A stretch of 64,000 nt of DNA from Gnetum montanum (lineage: Eukaryota; Streptophyta; Gnetopsida; Gnetales; Gnetaceae), in NCBI GenBank assembly GCA_015680685.1, contig MNCI01007634.1, forward strand, positions 874,236 to 938,235, written 5' to 3'. The notes under the pieces are model-generated. The model saw only the letters and a program-made list of their open reading frames with translations, was not told the origin of the DNA and did not search any database. Positions within the stretch are counted from its first letter, which is position 1. The number at the start of each line of letters is the position of its first letter. The translations under genes and the position numbers were made by a program. Below are positions 1 to 12,776 of the stretch, piece by piece.

Positions 1-2251
1 TAGATTCTATATTGGCATATGTATGGACCAACACCTATGATTTTATCATATGACTAGGGAAAGATTGTTGGCTATTTGTTCATCACTTTTAATAGTTTAT
101 ATTTCTATTCTTTTGTGAGAAAGGCATTCATAATTATTGATTTATTATTTTTTAGAAAGATATACTCAAGAGATTTCAATAATGTCTTCAATTTTAATGG
201 TTTTGATCTAGATGTTTCTAAAATTTCCAACTTCCCCCCAATTGATTTCTACTTTCTTTCAAAGTTTTGAATTTGAGAGTTGGTATCTTAGTTACTCCAT
301 TTCATTCATATTTTCAATGTAAGCACTCATGAAGGCTTCTACAAGTTCCATGCATATAGTAAGAGTTCATCTCTCATCTAAAGTTAACCATTGTGGATCA
401 TCCTATCTTATGATTGCTGCATACATATGCCCTTGTACATTAACTGATTTGGCACTTGATATATGTGTTGTGATAATTCTATTTCTAATTGTTCATATTT
501 TCTACATATAGTTACATCCTATGTCATTGTATGTGATGCATGAAACTCTCTACTTCTCTATTATTTCATGCTTATTCTCCTTGAAAATTTCCAAGGACAA
601 GTCCCTAATTCCTAGCTTGGTATCTATTATTTTCAACCAAGCTCTTCCCATAATGATGAAAATGTCTTCCTTATCATTACCCACCTAGATTACTAGGAAA
701 TCAATAGGGTATGATGAATCACTAATGGTAGTAAAAATGTCTTCTACTAGTCCTAAAGGAAAAGTGATGGACTAAACTACAAGCTATAACCAAATGTTGC
801 ATTTCTTCAGAGGTCAAATTGATCCCCAAACTTGAGTCTAATAGAGCCTTTCATAGTGTATTCCTACAATTTGCAAATAAATTAAGGGACTTCCTAGATT
901 AGTTCTTTTTTTGGGAAGATGTCCTAGTTTTTTCTAGTCTATAATAGCATGGGTTAACATGACAGTTTGTACATTTGATGCATTTTGGTTTGAATGTGAC
1001 TTGGATGTTATCTAGAACATTGGTTGCATAAGATCTATAACCATGGATGCCAGCAATGGTTTAGGTGGATTGGCTAACCTGAAGAACTATTTTTTTCAGG
1101 GCCCTCACTCAAATCCACTTGAATCGTTATCCACTTACAAGTTTACAACTCTTAAGATATTCTATTGTTAAGACTGCAACAAAATATCATCTTGCACTAA
1201 TGGAGAAAGTGGGAAAGTAGTTATGATGTGAGGTTGAGAGTATTGTAAAGGATGAGAAGTGTGAGTCAAAGAAGATTCAATAAATGAAGTGAAAGACATG
1301 TGATACTCTAAAGAATAATAATGATAACTAGGAGCATGCATGGTAGAGCCATTGGGATATACAAGTTATTGGACATATTATTCATAAGGATAAAATTACC
1401 TATAGAAGTACTGCTATCTTGGTGGTGGCATCCCCCACAACTATGAGTTTTACCACAGTTGGTAATACTTTTTGAGATTAAGGTAGAGTCCCACTTGGAT
1501 AGTACTATTGTTAATGATAGGGCTACCTATAATTAACTTAGAGATAAGGTAACCTTCTAGGGCTTACTTCTTGATAAAATTTAGACGTAAAGCATAAGCC
1601 ACAAACTTTTGTAAGTGTGACATTATCGGGCAACAACCTTTCAAATGCTCATATTGGCTCATAGTCATCATCATATGATTAGAAGTCTTAAACCTCCTCT
1701 ACTATAACTACTTTTTGTTTGTATTAATAGTAGCCCTTTTCTACATCTCTTTTCTTTCTTTTATCATTGTCTTTGGCTCTTCCTAGTCATGCTTTCTCCT
1801 TCACAAGCTTTAGTGTTATTTGGAACTTTTCATCAATGGAGTCTCACATCTTATCAAACTTTGCTAAAATTTTAGTAACTAATTTTTAAATAGGAAAGGT
1901 TTTTCTTTCTACTAACTCCTCCAATGATGTCCCTTCAGCAAGCTCATAAAGATGTACCTCCTTACAAATTAATAAGTTTCTATTATACTTATCTACACTT
2001 TCTATTTTCATTAGTTCTTCTTCTTGTTTTGTGACTTGATAAATGAGCCTTTGAATCTAATGGACTATTATCTCTAACAATATCCATTGGGTGTAAACCC
2101 CAAGAGTTTCTCTTATTTTATTCCTAAGTCCATCTATGATGTGGTGTAGTTGTTCTCTTTAAGAGAATCCATGATCTAAAAATTTTTGAAGTAAGGAGTA
2201 GTACCTACCTAGGACTACATGAAGAGATTTGTGCTTCTTTTTCTTCCATCC
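1..2251 (-). pseudogene. Athila-like element B2: gag C-terminal part and protease remnant
   Basis: The minus strand aligns by eye with the gag-protease part of element B1 (about 53600-55640), in the same order. Near 580-720 it encodes a retropepsin-end block with PIDFLV and IIMGRAWL, matching PVDFLV and IIMGRAWL in B1. Near 800-880 is an active-site-like LLDSSLGINL. Gag-like sequence fills about 900-2251, and pol would lie beyond the left edge. The frame carries many stops. The copy ends abruptly at 2251, where element D is inserted, and resumes at 23676. Homology to B1 is clear; exact ends of gag and protease are inferred. Confidence 0.75.
2247..2251. repeat. Target-site duplication CATCC, left of element D
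   Basis: CATCC lies directly left of the left LTR of element D and is repeated at 23676-23680, directly right of the right LTR. B2 gag continues on both sides, which supports one insertion event. Confidence 0.85.
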
Positions 2252-4749
2252 TATTGCAACCAAAAACCTCGATCATTGGAAAAACCAAGGATCCTCAATG
2301 TAGTAGTTTTCCAACCCTGAATCTCCAAGGCCTCCATGATAAAAATTGTGATGAATCATGGTTTGCTAGGTGCTGATATCATATCCTCAATATCAGATTC
2401 TCAAGATCGGGCTTGTGATATTGGGTACGTGATATTGTGGCCTAGATAATGATATCATGTACATGATATCACAATTCCTGTGTAAGCCTATAAATACACC
2501 TTTGGGCACACAGGAAAAGGAGAGTAAGTTGGAGTTAAAATAGATTATTTTTTGTTCATTTTTAGTTCATCTCAACTCTTTCCCCAATGCATGTCCATAG
2601 TGTGATGATTGTAATTGTATGGAACCTTTATTCGATTGTGACATACTTGGACATGCACATGATCGGCAATAAAGATCGAGATTACTCCATCATTGTAGCA
2701 TTCACTTAGTTTTAATTGCTTAATTGTTATTTTTATTTATTGCTTTCTTATCTAATGTTTCTTTACCTTCCTTTACTATCATTGTTATTAAACATGGAAT
2801 GAGTACGACTTAATCACAAGCATTTAAGTGTGACTACTTGGTAACCCAGTAGCGTATTTAGGAGTGCTCAGGTAATATACACTTGGTAATCCTAGAAGTA
2901 GTACATGAGGTCCAAGATGTGTATGGATGATTAAGGATGGATGCTCATCACACTTAGGCTAGCTTAGATTCTCTTCTCCCACTCCCTCTTAGCTTAAAAA
3001 AAATTTATTTTCCATTGCCTCTAGGAGTAGCACTAGTTTAGGCCCACATCATACACCTCAGTCTGGACTAAACCATACTTGACAAACAAATACTAGTCTA
3101 GGTGGGAAGACAACGAACTGCAATCAATGTGTAACTATTTAGATACCGCAACTAGTCCATCTACAAAGTTCGACTTGATCATGCGTACATGCTCATATTT
3201 GTATGGTTGAGTGTAGGGGTACCTCGCCACTCATCAAATGGTATTCAAGGTGCCCTAGCTAGTTCAATAGATCAACCAAGGACTTATGAGATGCAAAACA
3301 TGAGAATACAAACATATTTGAATAATGCATAGAAAATAAATTTATTTTTGAACACAAAACTAAAAACTTAAAACTTTATTGAGAAAGAATAAAGAATAAG
3401 TTAGAGAAATGTGTACAAATGATGCCTAGATGAGTAGAACGGGTGTTTACTTATGTAAGAGTTCAAAGCCCATTGAAGCCAATGTGATCTGCTTCACGAT
3501 TTAGGTGCTAAGCCACTCCTAATACTATCAAACCTTTCTTTACTGCTGTAACCTTAGATCTACAAGTTGGGTCACTACTGGGGGATGAGAAAAGTGGAAA
3601 ATTTGGATGCCAAATTACTCCATGTTTGGGTTTAGAAATCCCAAAGGGGTAATGTTAACACCAAAAATCTACAAATCTCAAGGCTACAATGTTTCCATGC
3701 TAGGATTTAAGAGAATACAAGTATGGGAACTTGTAGGAGCCCTTGAGTGCTTGAAAATGCCCCAAGTGTAGAATTATGAACAAAATTGTGTGTATGCAAA
3801 TTTCTTGATAATGTTGCCCTTAAAATTTTGGAACTACCAAAGTGCTTGTATGCCAGAAGTTGCTAAACCTATAAATGGTGTTAGAGGCTGGCTTTTATAG
3901 GATCTTTGGGCCATGAATGGGGCTACAAATTGGCTATGATTTGGCTAAAAAATGGCTACAAATTTGATGTAAATTTGCTACAAATTTTCTACCAAATTTA
4001 GGTGAGATGGATGCCCAAATTTGGGGGGTTATCATACATAGTAAGTGCTTCCCACCATGGCCATTCCATTTACTATAAATAGTAACTGATGCACACCTTT
4101 CACACTGGAGATGAATCTTCCACGTTAAGCTCTCCACCATGCTTTTTGAAGTGGCTGGCCAACATTTAAGTGCATGAAGTGATGAATTTGTGCTTTTTTG
4201 GCTTCCATGTTTGGGGATTGAAATTTCCACGCTATGGATGAATACTCCATGGTGGGGGAAAACTTCCATGCTGAGGAGGAAAAGTTTCCAGGCTAGAAGA
4301 AAATTTTCCAAGTTGGGGAAAAAGCTTCTCAGCTAGGGAAAAGTTTCTAGGCTATGCATGTGGTCTCCATGTTGAAGGGAAAAATTTTTCAAAACCCCCA
4401 CACTTCCACATTGGGGGTAAGTAAGATCTATCCCCTTGCATGTGTTTCTAGCGTAGAAATATGTATACTCCCCATAAAACCCATCAAATTACCTTTTTTG
4501 GCATTCCAAAAGGCATTTTTGAACCCCCCCTCCTTCCAAAGCCCAAATATAGATACTATGTGACTTTTTTCACTTGGGGAATGAGACCACTTATGAGGCA
4601 TTTTTCAACCCCAAAAGTATAAAGTATGTGAAATCACCCACTATGGATTACAATTTTCACATTTATAATGAAGTTTTTCCTTGGGTTTCATGGGATGAAA
4701 GTTTCATGGTGAAGATTATCTATAACATGCAAATTTTTGTGGTGTTTCA
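2252..4749 (-). repeat. Element D 3' LTR, split by a solo LTR
   Basis: It matches 22249-23675 over most of its length, and is about 1605 bp without the 893-bp insertion and its duplication. On the minus strand it starts TGAAACACC. The other end has decayed from CA to TA, while the right LTR keeps TG/CA ends. A TATAAAAG box on the minus strand is at 3899-3892. At 4258-4354 is an array of roughly 20-bp units of the type AAAAGTTTCCAGGCTAGGG. Confidence 0.85.
2344..3241 (+). mobile_element. Solo LTR of the element A family with its target duplication
   Basis: The LTR (2349-3236, 888 bp) begins TGATGAATCATGG and ends CACTCATCA, matching both LTRs of element A. Flanks are AATTG at 2344-2348 and AATGG at 3237-3241, a duplication with one mismatch. 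The empty site is seen in the other D LTR near 22335. A TATAAATA box is at 2489-2496. It has only about two of the 14-bp U3 repeats, where element A has six. No internal sequence remains, as expected from LTR-LTR recombination. Confidence 0.9.
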
Positions 4750-4763
4750 ATGGCCCCTCTTTG
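4750..4763 (-). promoter_or_regulatory. Element D polypurine tract
   Basis: The minus strand reads CAAAGAGGGGCCAT directly before the LTR start TGAAACACC. A purine-rich run beside the 3' LTR is the usual plus-strand primer for reverse transcription. Confidence 0.75.
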
Positions 4764-4881
4764 TTGGTGCCTAGAGGATTGACCTGAGATGCACTGACAA
4801 AGACGACAAAACACCATTGCATATTATAATGCTACAATGCTTATAGGCCACATGAGAATCAAGCTATCCAAGTCACCAAGG

Positions 4882-4968
4882 TCATTAGTTTAAGGCTATG
4901 GTGGGACATGGTACCAGTTTAATGCCTTGGAAAGCTATGTTGCCAATTTAAGGTCATAGAGGACCATT
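4882..4968 (+). repeat. Three 29-bp tandem units near the D polypurine tract
   Basis: Units start at 4882, 4911 and 4940, each exactly 29 bp, of the type GTACCAGTTTAATGCCTTGG. They are diverged relatives of the 29-bp array at 16713-17028 in the same element. Confidence 0.7.
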
Positions 4969-5039
4969 GAAAGTAGGCTCACTTATTGACAATTATCAGC
5001 TACATGTAGTATGGATTTAGATATTAATGATTGACCATA

Positions 5040-6355
5040 TTGGCTAGCTCATTCCCATTCAGGTCAACTATTGTAAGTGCTCTATTCCCATAGCCTCTAG
5101 TAACAAGGAAGGTCCTTCCCAGTTAGTTGAGAATTTTTCCACATGCTCATGGATAGCCTTGAGGACTAGGTCCCCCTTTTTGATCTTGCACATGGTCAAG
5201 TTATGGTGATGTTGTCACTTTTGCCTCTCTTGATAATGCTCAATGTGAGCAAGCACTTGCATACACTACTCCTCCATCAAATTTAGGACTTCCATCCACA
5301 ACTCCTTATTCTTCTCATTATTAATGGAGTTGGTCAAGGCTACCTGGAGCAATGACACCTACAATTCAATAGGTAAAATAGCTTCAGAACCTTAAACAAG
5401 GCTATAAAGGGTCATGCAAATTACCGTGTGATAGGTTGTTCTATATGCCCATAGTGCATGGACAAGCCACTCATGCCACTTATGCTTGTTGTTATTAAGC
5501 ATCTTCTTGAGAAATTTTATGATGGCCTTGTTGCTTACTTTCACTTGCCCATTGGCTTGAGGGTAGTAAGGTGATGAGAAAGAATGCTTAATGCCAAGGT
5601 TGTGAAAAAATTCCTTGGTTTCTTAGCTACTAAATTGAGGTCCATTGTTTGTAACTATGGCCATGGGTATGCCAAAGCAAGCTACAATGTTATCTAGGAT
5701 AAATTTGTAAACTTGTTCAAATGTGATCTTTCTTAGGAGAATAGCCGCAACCCACTTGGTAAAGTATTTAGTTGTAGTGATGATGAAGCTATGTCCTACG
5801 GAAGACTTGGGTGTTATGGGTCTAATGATATCCGATGCCCAATCATTGAAATGGCCATGTTATCTAGCTTGTATGTAACTCAGTTTGTGATACATGTATC
5901 AAGTTGCTATATCATTAGCATGTGTCACATCACTTAACCTTTTGTGGAAAGTCATTCTCCATATGGGGCCAATAGTAGCCTAACCAACTAATCTTAGTAG
6001 CCATGGCTCTAGGTCCTATATGCCCTTCACAAACTCCCTCATAAACCTCCTTTAGGACTATTTTGGATTTGTTTTTACCCAAGCACTTTAGGACTATGCC
6101 ATCATAGGATTGTTGACATAATGTGTTATCACCTACGATGACATACTACTTCAACCGCTTGCGTATGATGTCCTTATGAGCAGTAGTTATGCCTTGTGAT
6201 GATTCACCATGCATAAGGTAAAATTTGATATTGTCATAAAAATTATTTGGAGAAGTTGTATGAACAACAACCACAAAGATATCCTTAGTGTTCTTTGTGA
6301 TGGTAGTAACATCCATAGTTAAGATGGGCAACTTGCTAAACAAATTTGGCATTAC
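5040..6355 (-). pseudogene. Element D integrase (zinc-binding, core and C-terminal regions)
   Basis: Read on the minus strand. The N-terminal part (about 6350-5880) contains DIKFYL-like and GYYWPHME motifs with a CDTC pair, typical of a Ty3/gypsy zinc-binding region. The core (about 5860-5400) shows TKYFTKWVA and then YYPQANGQVKVSN. The expected catalytic glutamate after GQV is lysine (AAA). Remnants of the C-terminal WEGP region lie near 5130-5050. Several stops and frame changes make it non-functional. It lies upstream of the polypurine tract and 3' LTR, as expected for the last pol domain. Confidence 0.8.
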
Positions 6356-6389
6356 ACTAAGGGCTAATGTTGCAATTGCATCAGCTATG

Positions 6390-6720
6390 GAATTTTCATT
6401 TTCAAGTATGTGTTGGATATCAATGTCTATGAATTATTATAATAACTACTTTTCTAGGTCATATTAAGGTTGTAAGTGATTAGCTTTGCATGCATAAACT
6501 TTAGTTACTTGGTTAACCACAAGTTGTGAATTACCTTTGATGGCTAGGCATCTAATTCCTAGGTCATGAGCTACCATTATTCCTCTAAGAAAACCCTCAT
6601 ATTCCACTCTGTTATTGGTACATGGAAACCCAAAAAGATAGGCAAAGGATTAGATCTCACCAAATGGGAATGTTACAATGGCAACAGCACTAGCCCCCTT
6701 CATCGAAGTTCATGACTACC
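6390..6720 (-). pseudogene. Element D second RNase H (Tat-type additional RNase H)
   Basis: The minus strand encodes, across frame changes, an FDGAS-like start, TNNRVEYEGFLRG and GNSQLVVNQVTK. The pattern TNN.vEYE then G(D/N)S.LVV.QV is that of the archaeal-type RNase H that Tat-lineage elements carry between the RT-linked RNase H and integrase. Position and motifs agree; stops show decay. Confidence 0.75.
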
Positions 6721-6849
6721 TCATAATCCTCAAGCACTTAGATAACTTTGTTAATGTGTTCATTGGGGAACTCAGGATTTATGTCTTCTTGATCATCAAA
6801 AAGTGAAATTATGAGTTGTATGGATATTCTTGACCTTTTGTTAAGGATT

Positions 6850-7975
6850 GAGAGATGTAATGGAGGTCTAACTCTGTGCTTATGACTTTTCATCAAGCTA
6901 TATGGCCACTTTTGTAGATGTTGGTCATTATGACTCTAAGTATGTTATACTTGCAAATTATATTGACTTGACTTTTGAAGAGGTAGTGTCTCAATTTATT
7001 CAAAGATATGACAAGTGCTAGACAATACTTCTTTACTTTAGTGTATTGGGTCTTGTAGGTAACTAACACGTGGCTAAGGTAGTATACAAGCATTTCTACA
7101 CCATCAACAAGTTTCTAACAGAGTAGAGAGGCAATGGATGTATTAGAGATTGTGAGATAAATGTAAAATGATTTACCCTTTTATGGAGAATAGACTATTG
7201 GTAGTTGTATCAACTCTTACTTAAGGTTTTCAAAGGCCTCTTGGTATTGAGCCATCCACTCATAGCGAACTCCTTTCTTAAGCAAGTGTTGCATGGGCTG
7301 TAACTTATCCATAAGCCTAGTGATAAACCTATGAATAAATTGTAGTCTACCTTGTAATCCTTAAAGGTCTTTAAGGTTTTTAAGTGCTACTAATTTGGAT
7401 ATGACCTTAACCTTATCAGGATCTATGTGTATCCCTACTTCAAAGAATACAAAGCCATGCATCTTATCGATCTTGACACTAAAGACATACTTCTTAGGAT
7501 TGAGCCTAAGCTCATATTTAAGGCATCATTTAATCAATAGGTCTAGGTCATTAGCATAGTCATCAACTATCTTATATTTCATAGCTATGTCATCTACATA
7601 ATCATTAAGCAAACCTAACATGTAATCACTAAAGATATAGGTCATGGCTCTCTGTATGTTGCTCTGGCATTTTTAAGGCTAAAGGGAATCATGATGTAAC
7701 AAAAAGTACCCCATGGGATCATAAAGGTCATGCTAAGTTCATGATCTAGGTTTATCCTAATTTGGTTATATCCATAGAATCCATCCATAAAGGACAACAA
7801 GGCATGCCCAACTGTAGTATCGATAAGTTAATCAATACTAGGCAAAGGAAATTCATCCTTGATAGTTGCTTTATTTAGGTCTCAAAAATCAATGCAAATA
7901 TAGATACTCCCATCTTTCTTATGTACTACCACTATTTTGGACACCCAACATGGACGAATGGGTGGAATAGGTTTT
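6850..7975 (-). pseudogene. Element D reverse transcriptase and linked RNase H
   Basis: The RT starts abruptly near 7975 on the minus strand with WVSKIVVVHKKDGS, followed by FRDLNKA, KDEFPLP and PWGTFCY. The catalytic box reads YVDDIAMK near 7590. Connection sequence follows, then the linked RNase H, including YYLSHVLVTYKTQYTKVKKY at 7090-6990. The part of RT normally before WVSK is missing, and unrelated sequence joins at about 7980. Stops and frame changes break it. Confidence 0.85.
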
Positions 7976-7979
7976 ATAG

Positions 7980-8095
7980 GTTGAAATGAGATCAAAAAAG
8001 CAAAATCTTGAGGTTGTGAGGTCTTAGGCTTCTCCAATGTAGATCTTTGGCTTCCAGGAGTGTCATCTTATCTCTCCAAAAGTGGAAAAGAAGCT
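7980..8095. other. Junction between D RT and the intervening region
   Basis: Homology to RT stops near 7975. The next ~115 bp show no recognisable coding or repeat signal before the 185-bp array. This is either a deletion or insertion junction or the edge of a large intron-like spacer. Confidence 0.4.
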
Positions 8096-10330
8096 TTCCC
8101 CCTTGTTTCCATGCTAGGGAAGTTACTCCAATGTGGAATAAGCAAGAATCCTAGATCTAGGCCAATTTAAGTCATAATCGACCATGCATGTTATCCCCTA
8201 GAGTTGCCAAGGTTAAAGGCTATGGATCCATGTCAAAATTTAGTAGTTTTAGACATCCCTAAGTGCCTTTTTGACTTTCCTAATCTTTCCATGGTAGTAA
8301 TAGATAGCTTAGCATGGAAAACTAGGGGGAACCAGTTTTTGGCCACTTGGCATTAGTTTTGTAAAGTTTAAGGGCTCCAATGGTTGCTACTAGGGTTCTA
8401 GAGTGCATGGGGGGTTGTTTGATGTCATTATAAGGTGTTTAGGAGCCTGAAAAATGTTCCCCCTTACATTTCCACACTAGGGATACCACCCTAAATATTA
8501 AAAAATGGATCCCAAACGTGGAAGAATCATGAAACTCATATCTAGGTCAGTTTGACCTTAATCGACTATGTATGTTAGCCTTCAAGGTTACCAAGGTTAA
8601 GGACTAAGGTTTGGTGTTAAATTTTGGCCATTTTGGATATATCTAAGAATTTTTTGGTCTTTCCCATTTTTTCATGTTAGGACTGGGATGCTCAAGGTTG
8701 AAAACTTGGGGAAATCAATTTTTGGCCTCTTGACATTAGTTTTTTAAAGTTTGAAAGCTCCAAATGATGTTGGTAGGGTCCTAGAGCGCATGTAAGCTTA
8801 GTTAATGTTATTCTAAGGTAGTTATGGATTCCAAATAAGTCTTCCCCTTAATTTCCACACTAAGAAAAATGAAGGTTGGTATTCCCAGTGTTGAGAGATT
8901 ATAAAACCTAGATCTAACTCAATTTTAACTTCAATTGACCATGCATGTTAACCTTCAGGGCTTCTAGTGTTGAAGACTATGGTTTGGAGTCAAAACTAGC
9001 TATTTTATAGGTTTTCCAAGTGGTTTTCTAGCTTCCCCCTATTCGTCTATACTAGGGATAGTATGCCTCATGTGGAAAATTAAGGGGAAATAGATTTTCA
9101 TACTTTTGCATCATCTTTTATCATGCATGTAGTCCTAAGGTTGTTAGTGACGATGGTTAATGCCTGGTGTTAAAATTTTGTTATTTTGAAGGTTGATGAG
9201 TGGTTTTTGGGCTTTTCACATATTTTCCATGTTGGGGATTATATGCTTAGATTGGAAAATTAGGTAAAATTCTTTTTGGTAATTTTTGGTCACTTTTGGT
9301 CATGAATGCAGGCTTCCAAGTTTACTAGTGTCAACTATTGACACTTCATGTCAAAATTTGGTATTTTCAAGGATCATTAGGAAACTTTTAGGATCCCCCC
9401 CCCTTTCCATGTTAAGGCTTTCATGATCTACTTTAAAAATTTAGGAAAAAACTTTTTCTCCCTTTCATGGTCAATCTGGCTATGCATGAGCGTTCGTAGG
9501 GTTGTCGGTGTTGGCCATCAGTTCCTAAAGTCAAGATTTGATCGTTTTGAAGGCTGTGAGTAGGTTTCAATCTTTCCTCATTTTTTTCATGCTAAGGATG
9601 TAAGGATAAATGTGGAAGAGGTATCCCCCAATTATGAAGTTAAATCTAGAATAGAGCAACAGTCGATCAACCATGCATGTCAACTTGTAGGGTTGCCGAT
9701 GTCGATGGTCAATGTTGGGTGCTAAGATTTTCTAATTTGGTGGCTTCTAAGTGTCTCATGAAATATCTCCCCTTTTCTCCATGATAGGCATGGTGGCCTT
9801 AGTTTGGATGAGAAGGGGATGACATTTCATACCATATTTGACCAATTTTGAGGCTTCCAAAAGCTCGAGAGGGTTCTGGTAGGGTCTAGGGATCATCAAA
9901 CATCAAGAAATGGCCTTTAGGTCAACAATTTAGGTTATTTTTTACTTCCCCCATCTATCCACATTGAGGGTGAGGCTCAATGTGGAAGAATCCTTCCCCA
10001 ATGTGGAAAACACAAAATCCCAAATTTCAACCAGTTTTGACCAAGTTTGACTAGGCTTGGTGGGGTTCCTAGGTTCCGAAGATGCTCGAAGGGCTTCTAG
10101 GTCACATGGGATATACTTTGGGGCCAAATTTATCTGAGATGAGTGTTGGGAGGCAAGAGTGAGTGTTACCCACCTTGCTCCATGCTAGGAACTACTCCCT
10201 TAGCATGGAAATCCATGGTGTTTAGCCTTACTCATGTCTTATCCACTTTTGGGGACCCAAGGTTGAAAAAGGTAGGTTTGGGTTACCAAAAATAGGAAAA
10301 TATTTGTAATTAAAATGAATTTGTAAAAGA
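8096..10330 (+). repeat. Degenerate ~185-bp tandem repeat array inside element D
   Basis: The word TTTCCATGCTAGGGA and its variants recur near 8098, 8277, 8461, 8660, 8844, 9038, 9215, 9392, 9570, 9765, 9948 and 10172, at intervals of 177-224 bp. A second word, like CCATGCATGTTAACCTT, recurs near 8180, 8563, 8937, 9120, 9300, 9480 and 9668. At the left end alternate units are more alike (360-385 bp). No coding signal is seen. Tandem repeats in non-coding parts are known in Ogre-like elements. Confidence 0.75.
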
Positions 10331-12060
10331 ATAGGCATGTTTCCACACTAGGCATGGTATTACTAGCATGGATGCATGGGGTTAAGGTTGCCATAATGTT
10401 TTAAGTGTCAAAATTGGTAAAAATCTTAGTGTTGATACAAGTTTTGGTCAAGAGCGAAGGTGCAAGGTGGGGCCCACCATCCAAAAATTTTAAATTTTGA
10501 AAAGTAAACTTGTTTTTCCATCCAAAATCAATGTGATATAGACTTTCACCCCTTGTACTTTGGTGCACTTGTACTTATGGTGCACTGAATTGGCAACTAG
10601 GATTTCAAGGTGCATTTAGGTTTTAGATGAGTTTTATATGTCAAATTTTGTAGGTTTTAATCACAATTGTCATTATATAGCAAGAAAAAATTGGAGGAGA
10701 GCTCTAGCAAAGGTTCTTATGGTAATAAGAACAAATTCTCAACATGGAAGCCTCCTATCTTCCTCACAACCAACGTTGACCTCTCATCCTTCTTTAGTTT
10801 TTAGTCATTCCCAACACTGAGCTTATCATGGCACCAAAGCCACAAGGGGAAAAATGTAAAACTCCTATAATTCAAAAGATGAATGAACATGATTTGGAGT
10901 TAGAAGAAGTTCCCAAACCCATCTCCATCTAAGCTTCTTTTTTTCTTGCTACTCCAATGTAGGCATTTCTACTTATTTTTTGCTTTTTTCTAAGGTGTTT
11001 CAAGTTCTATTTTCCATGTGTTAGGGTCATTTTTTCCATATCTACTCTACTATAGGGATTAAGATAGAATTCTAACAAAATCCCACCTCCTATTTTGGTC
11101 ATTTCCATGTACATATATAATTGTTTCATTATTTTAGCTTTTGTAGATTTGATTTTGAAAATAGGGCTTGTTGTTACATGCTTTTTTCTCAAAATCTTGG
11201 GGTGTGGCCATTTTTTTCAAATCTAGGCCTTAGGATTTGTTAAAATTAAATTTTAACAAAATTCCAATGGTTTTGGCTATTTTTACTATTTCCATGGCTA
11301 TATGAAATATAGGTTATGAGATTTTTGAAGTGGTGATATAAAAGCGCATGCAAAGTTGTATAATTTTTTCTTGGTAGAATGGCTGCACATTTGTAAACTT
11401 AAAAGTTATGGGTTTTTATCTCTTTTCTTAAGCTTTTTTATGGCTATTATCTCATTTAATTTGACTTGGGAATGAAGAGGCTATGACTATTTTCCTAATG
11501 TTACGCAATTAAGTTGTTTGTGCCATTTTTGCAATTTTATATAATTTTGAAAATTTCCTCTAAGGAAACGGCAAAGGTTTTGGCTATTTTCTTGTCATGG
11601 CTACATAGTCATTAGCTTCAGCTTTCTAATGGAGGTAAAATCACTCCAATTGGACTTTAAATGAATTTTTTGTGAATATTTTATTAAGCATGTGTAGTGA
11701 GGATGCTTGTGCCATTTTTGGATTATTGTTCAAATTGAAAAATTTTTCCTACATAAACAATAAAGGTTTTGACCTTTTTCTAAGCATGGCTATGTAGAGC
11801 TTCATTTAAGCTTTCAAATGGTGTGGAATCACTCCATTTGAAGCTCAAGCAAATTTTTTATGAATTTTTTAATATGGTTATGTGAATCAAGGCAAAACTC
11901 ACTATTGTAGTATATTACCCATTTGAAAATAGAAGTGGTTGATATGTATAAATTACGTTTTTCTTTTGTGGACATGTAAAATTAATGCTTAATTTTGCTT
12001 TTTCAAGAAGAGTAAAAGCTTTTTTCTATTTTAAATAAGCTTTTACTATGGCTACATGGC
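10330..12060. other. Non-coding AT-rich part of the D intervening region
   Basis: No convincing ORF or domain is seen on either strand. There are runs such as 'aagctttcaaatgg' with related copies near 11620 and 11815, suggesting further faint repeats of about 190 bp. Confidence 0.4.
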
Positions 12061-12089
12061 TTTTTCTAAGTGTATTATGCTTTTTGCAA

Positions 12090-12440
12090 ACTTGTGCATA
12101 GCTTGGATAATTTTTCCAAATTTATGCATGCTTTGCATAATTTAGATGTTTTTTCCTAAGCTTTGTGCATAGTTTAGATTTTTTTTCCAGATTTATGGAT
12201 GCTTTGCATAATTTAGATGTTTTTTCCTAAGCTTTGTGCATAGTTTAGATGTTTTTTCCAAATTTATGGATGCTTTGCATAATTTAGATGTTTTTTTCTA
12301 AACTTTTGCTTGCTTTTCCTAAATTTATGCATAATGTAGATGGTATTTTCTAAATTTATGCATAACTTGCATGTTTTTTCCTAGTTCATGCATAACTTAG
12401 GTGTAATTTCTAAATTTATGCATAATTTAGGCTAAGACTT
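12090..12440 (+). repeat. Short tandem repeats, ~32-bp unit in ~65-bp pairs
   Basis: Words of the type TTATGCATAATTTAGATG and TTTTTTCCTAAGCTTTGTGC alternate at least six times. The middle part (about 12130-12290) is most regular and the right end more diverged. No coding signal. Confidence 0.7.
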
Positions 12441-12494
12441 AGTTTTAGCTATAATGTTTTGGCTATAAAGGCTATAAAATATGGTAACAATTCT

Positions 12495-12770
12495 TTTATG
12501 GAATTTATTAAGCTAATTTAGATAAACATCTAAGATCTTTTTATAGAGGCTAATTTCACCTTTGACTTAGGAAGCTTTTCCTAAATTTGTTAAGAAATTC
12601 CAATTGGTCATGATGTAAGATCATGTAAGCTTGTAATAATGTTTTTTGGTGGAATTACTGAGACTAATTTAGAGAAACACCTTAGAGCTTTTTACAAAGG
12701 CTAATTTCACCTCCGACTAGATTTTTTATCCAAATTTGTTAAGAAATTTCCATTGGTCATAACGTTTTTT
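12495..12770 (+). repeat. Tandem pair of ~160-bp units before the antisense gene
   Basis: Two diverged copies each run from 'aatt(t/a)(a)ctgagactaattta' through 'ttcacctttgact' to 'aaatttgttaagaaatt'. The second copy abuts the first exon-like sequence of the gene to its right. TATAAAAT occurs at about 12473 on the plus strand; whether it is a promoter is unknown. Confidence 0.6.
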
Positions 12771-12776
12771 AGCTTT

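Noticed and set aside
2383-2470. GATATC-rich palindromes as an origin or recombination site
   Set aside because: They occur at the same place in all three A-family LTRs and are part of U3 upstream of the TATA box.
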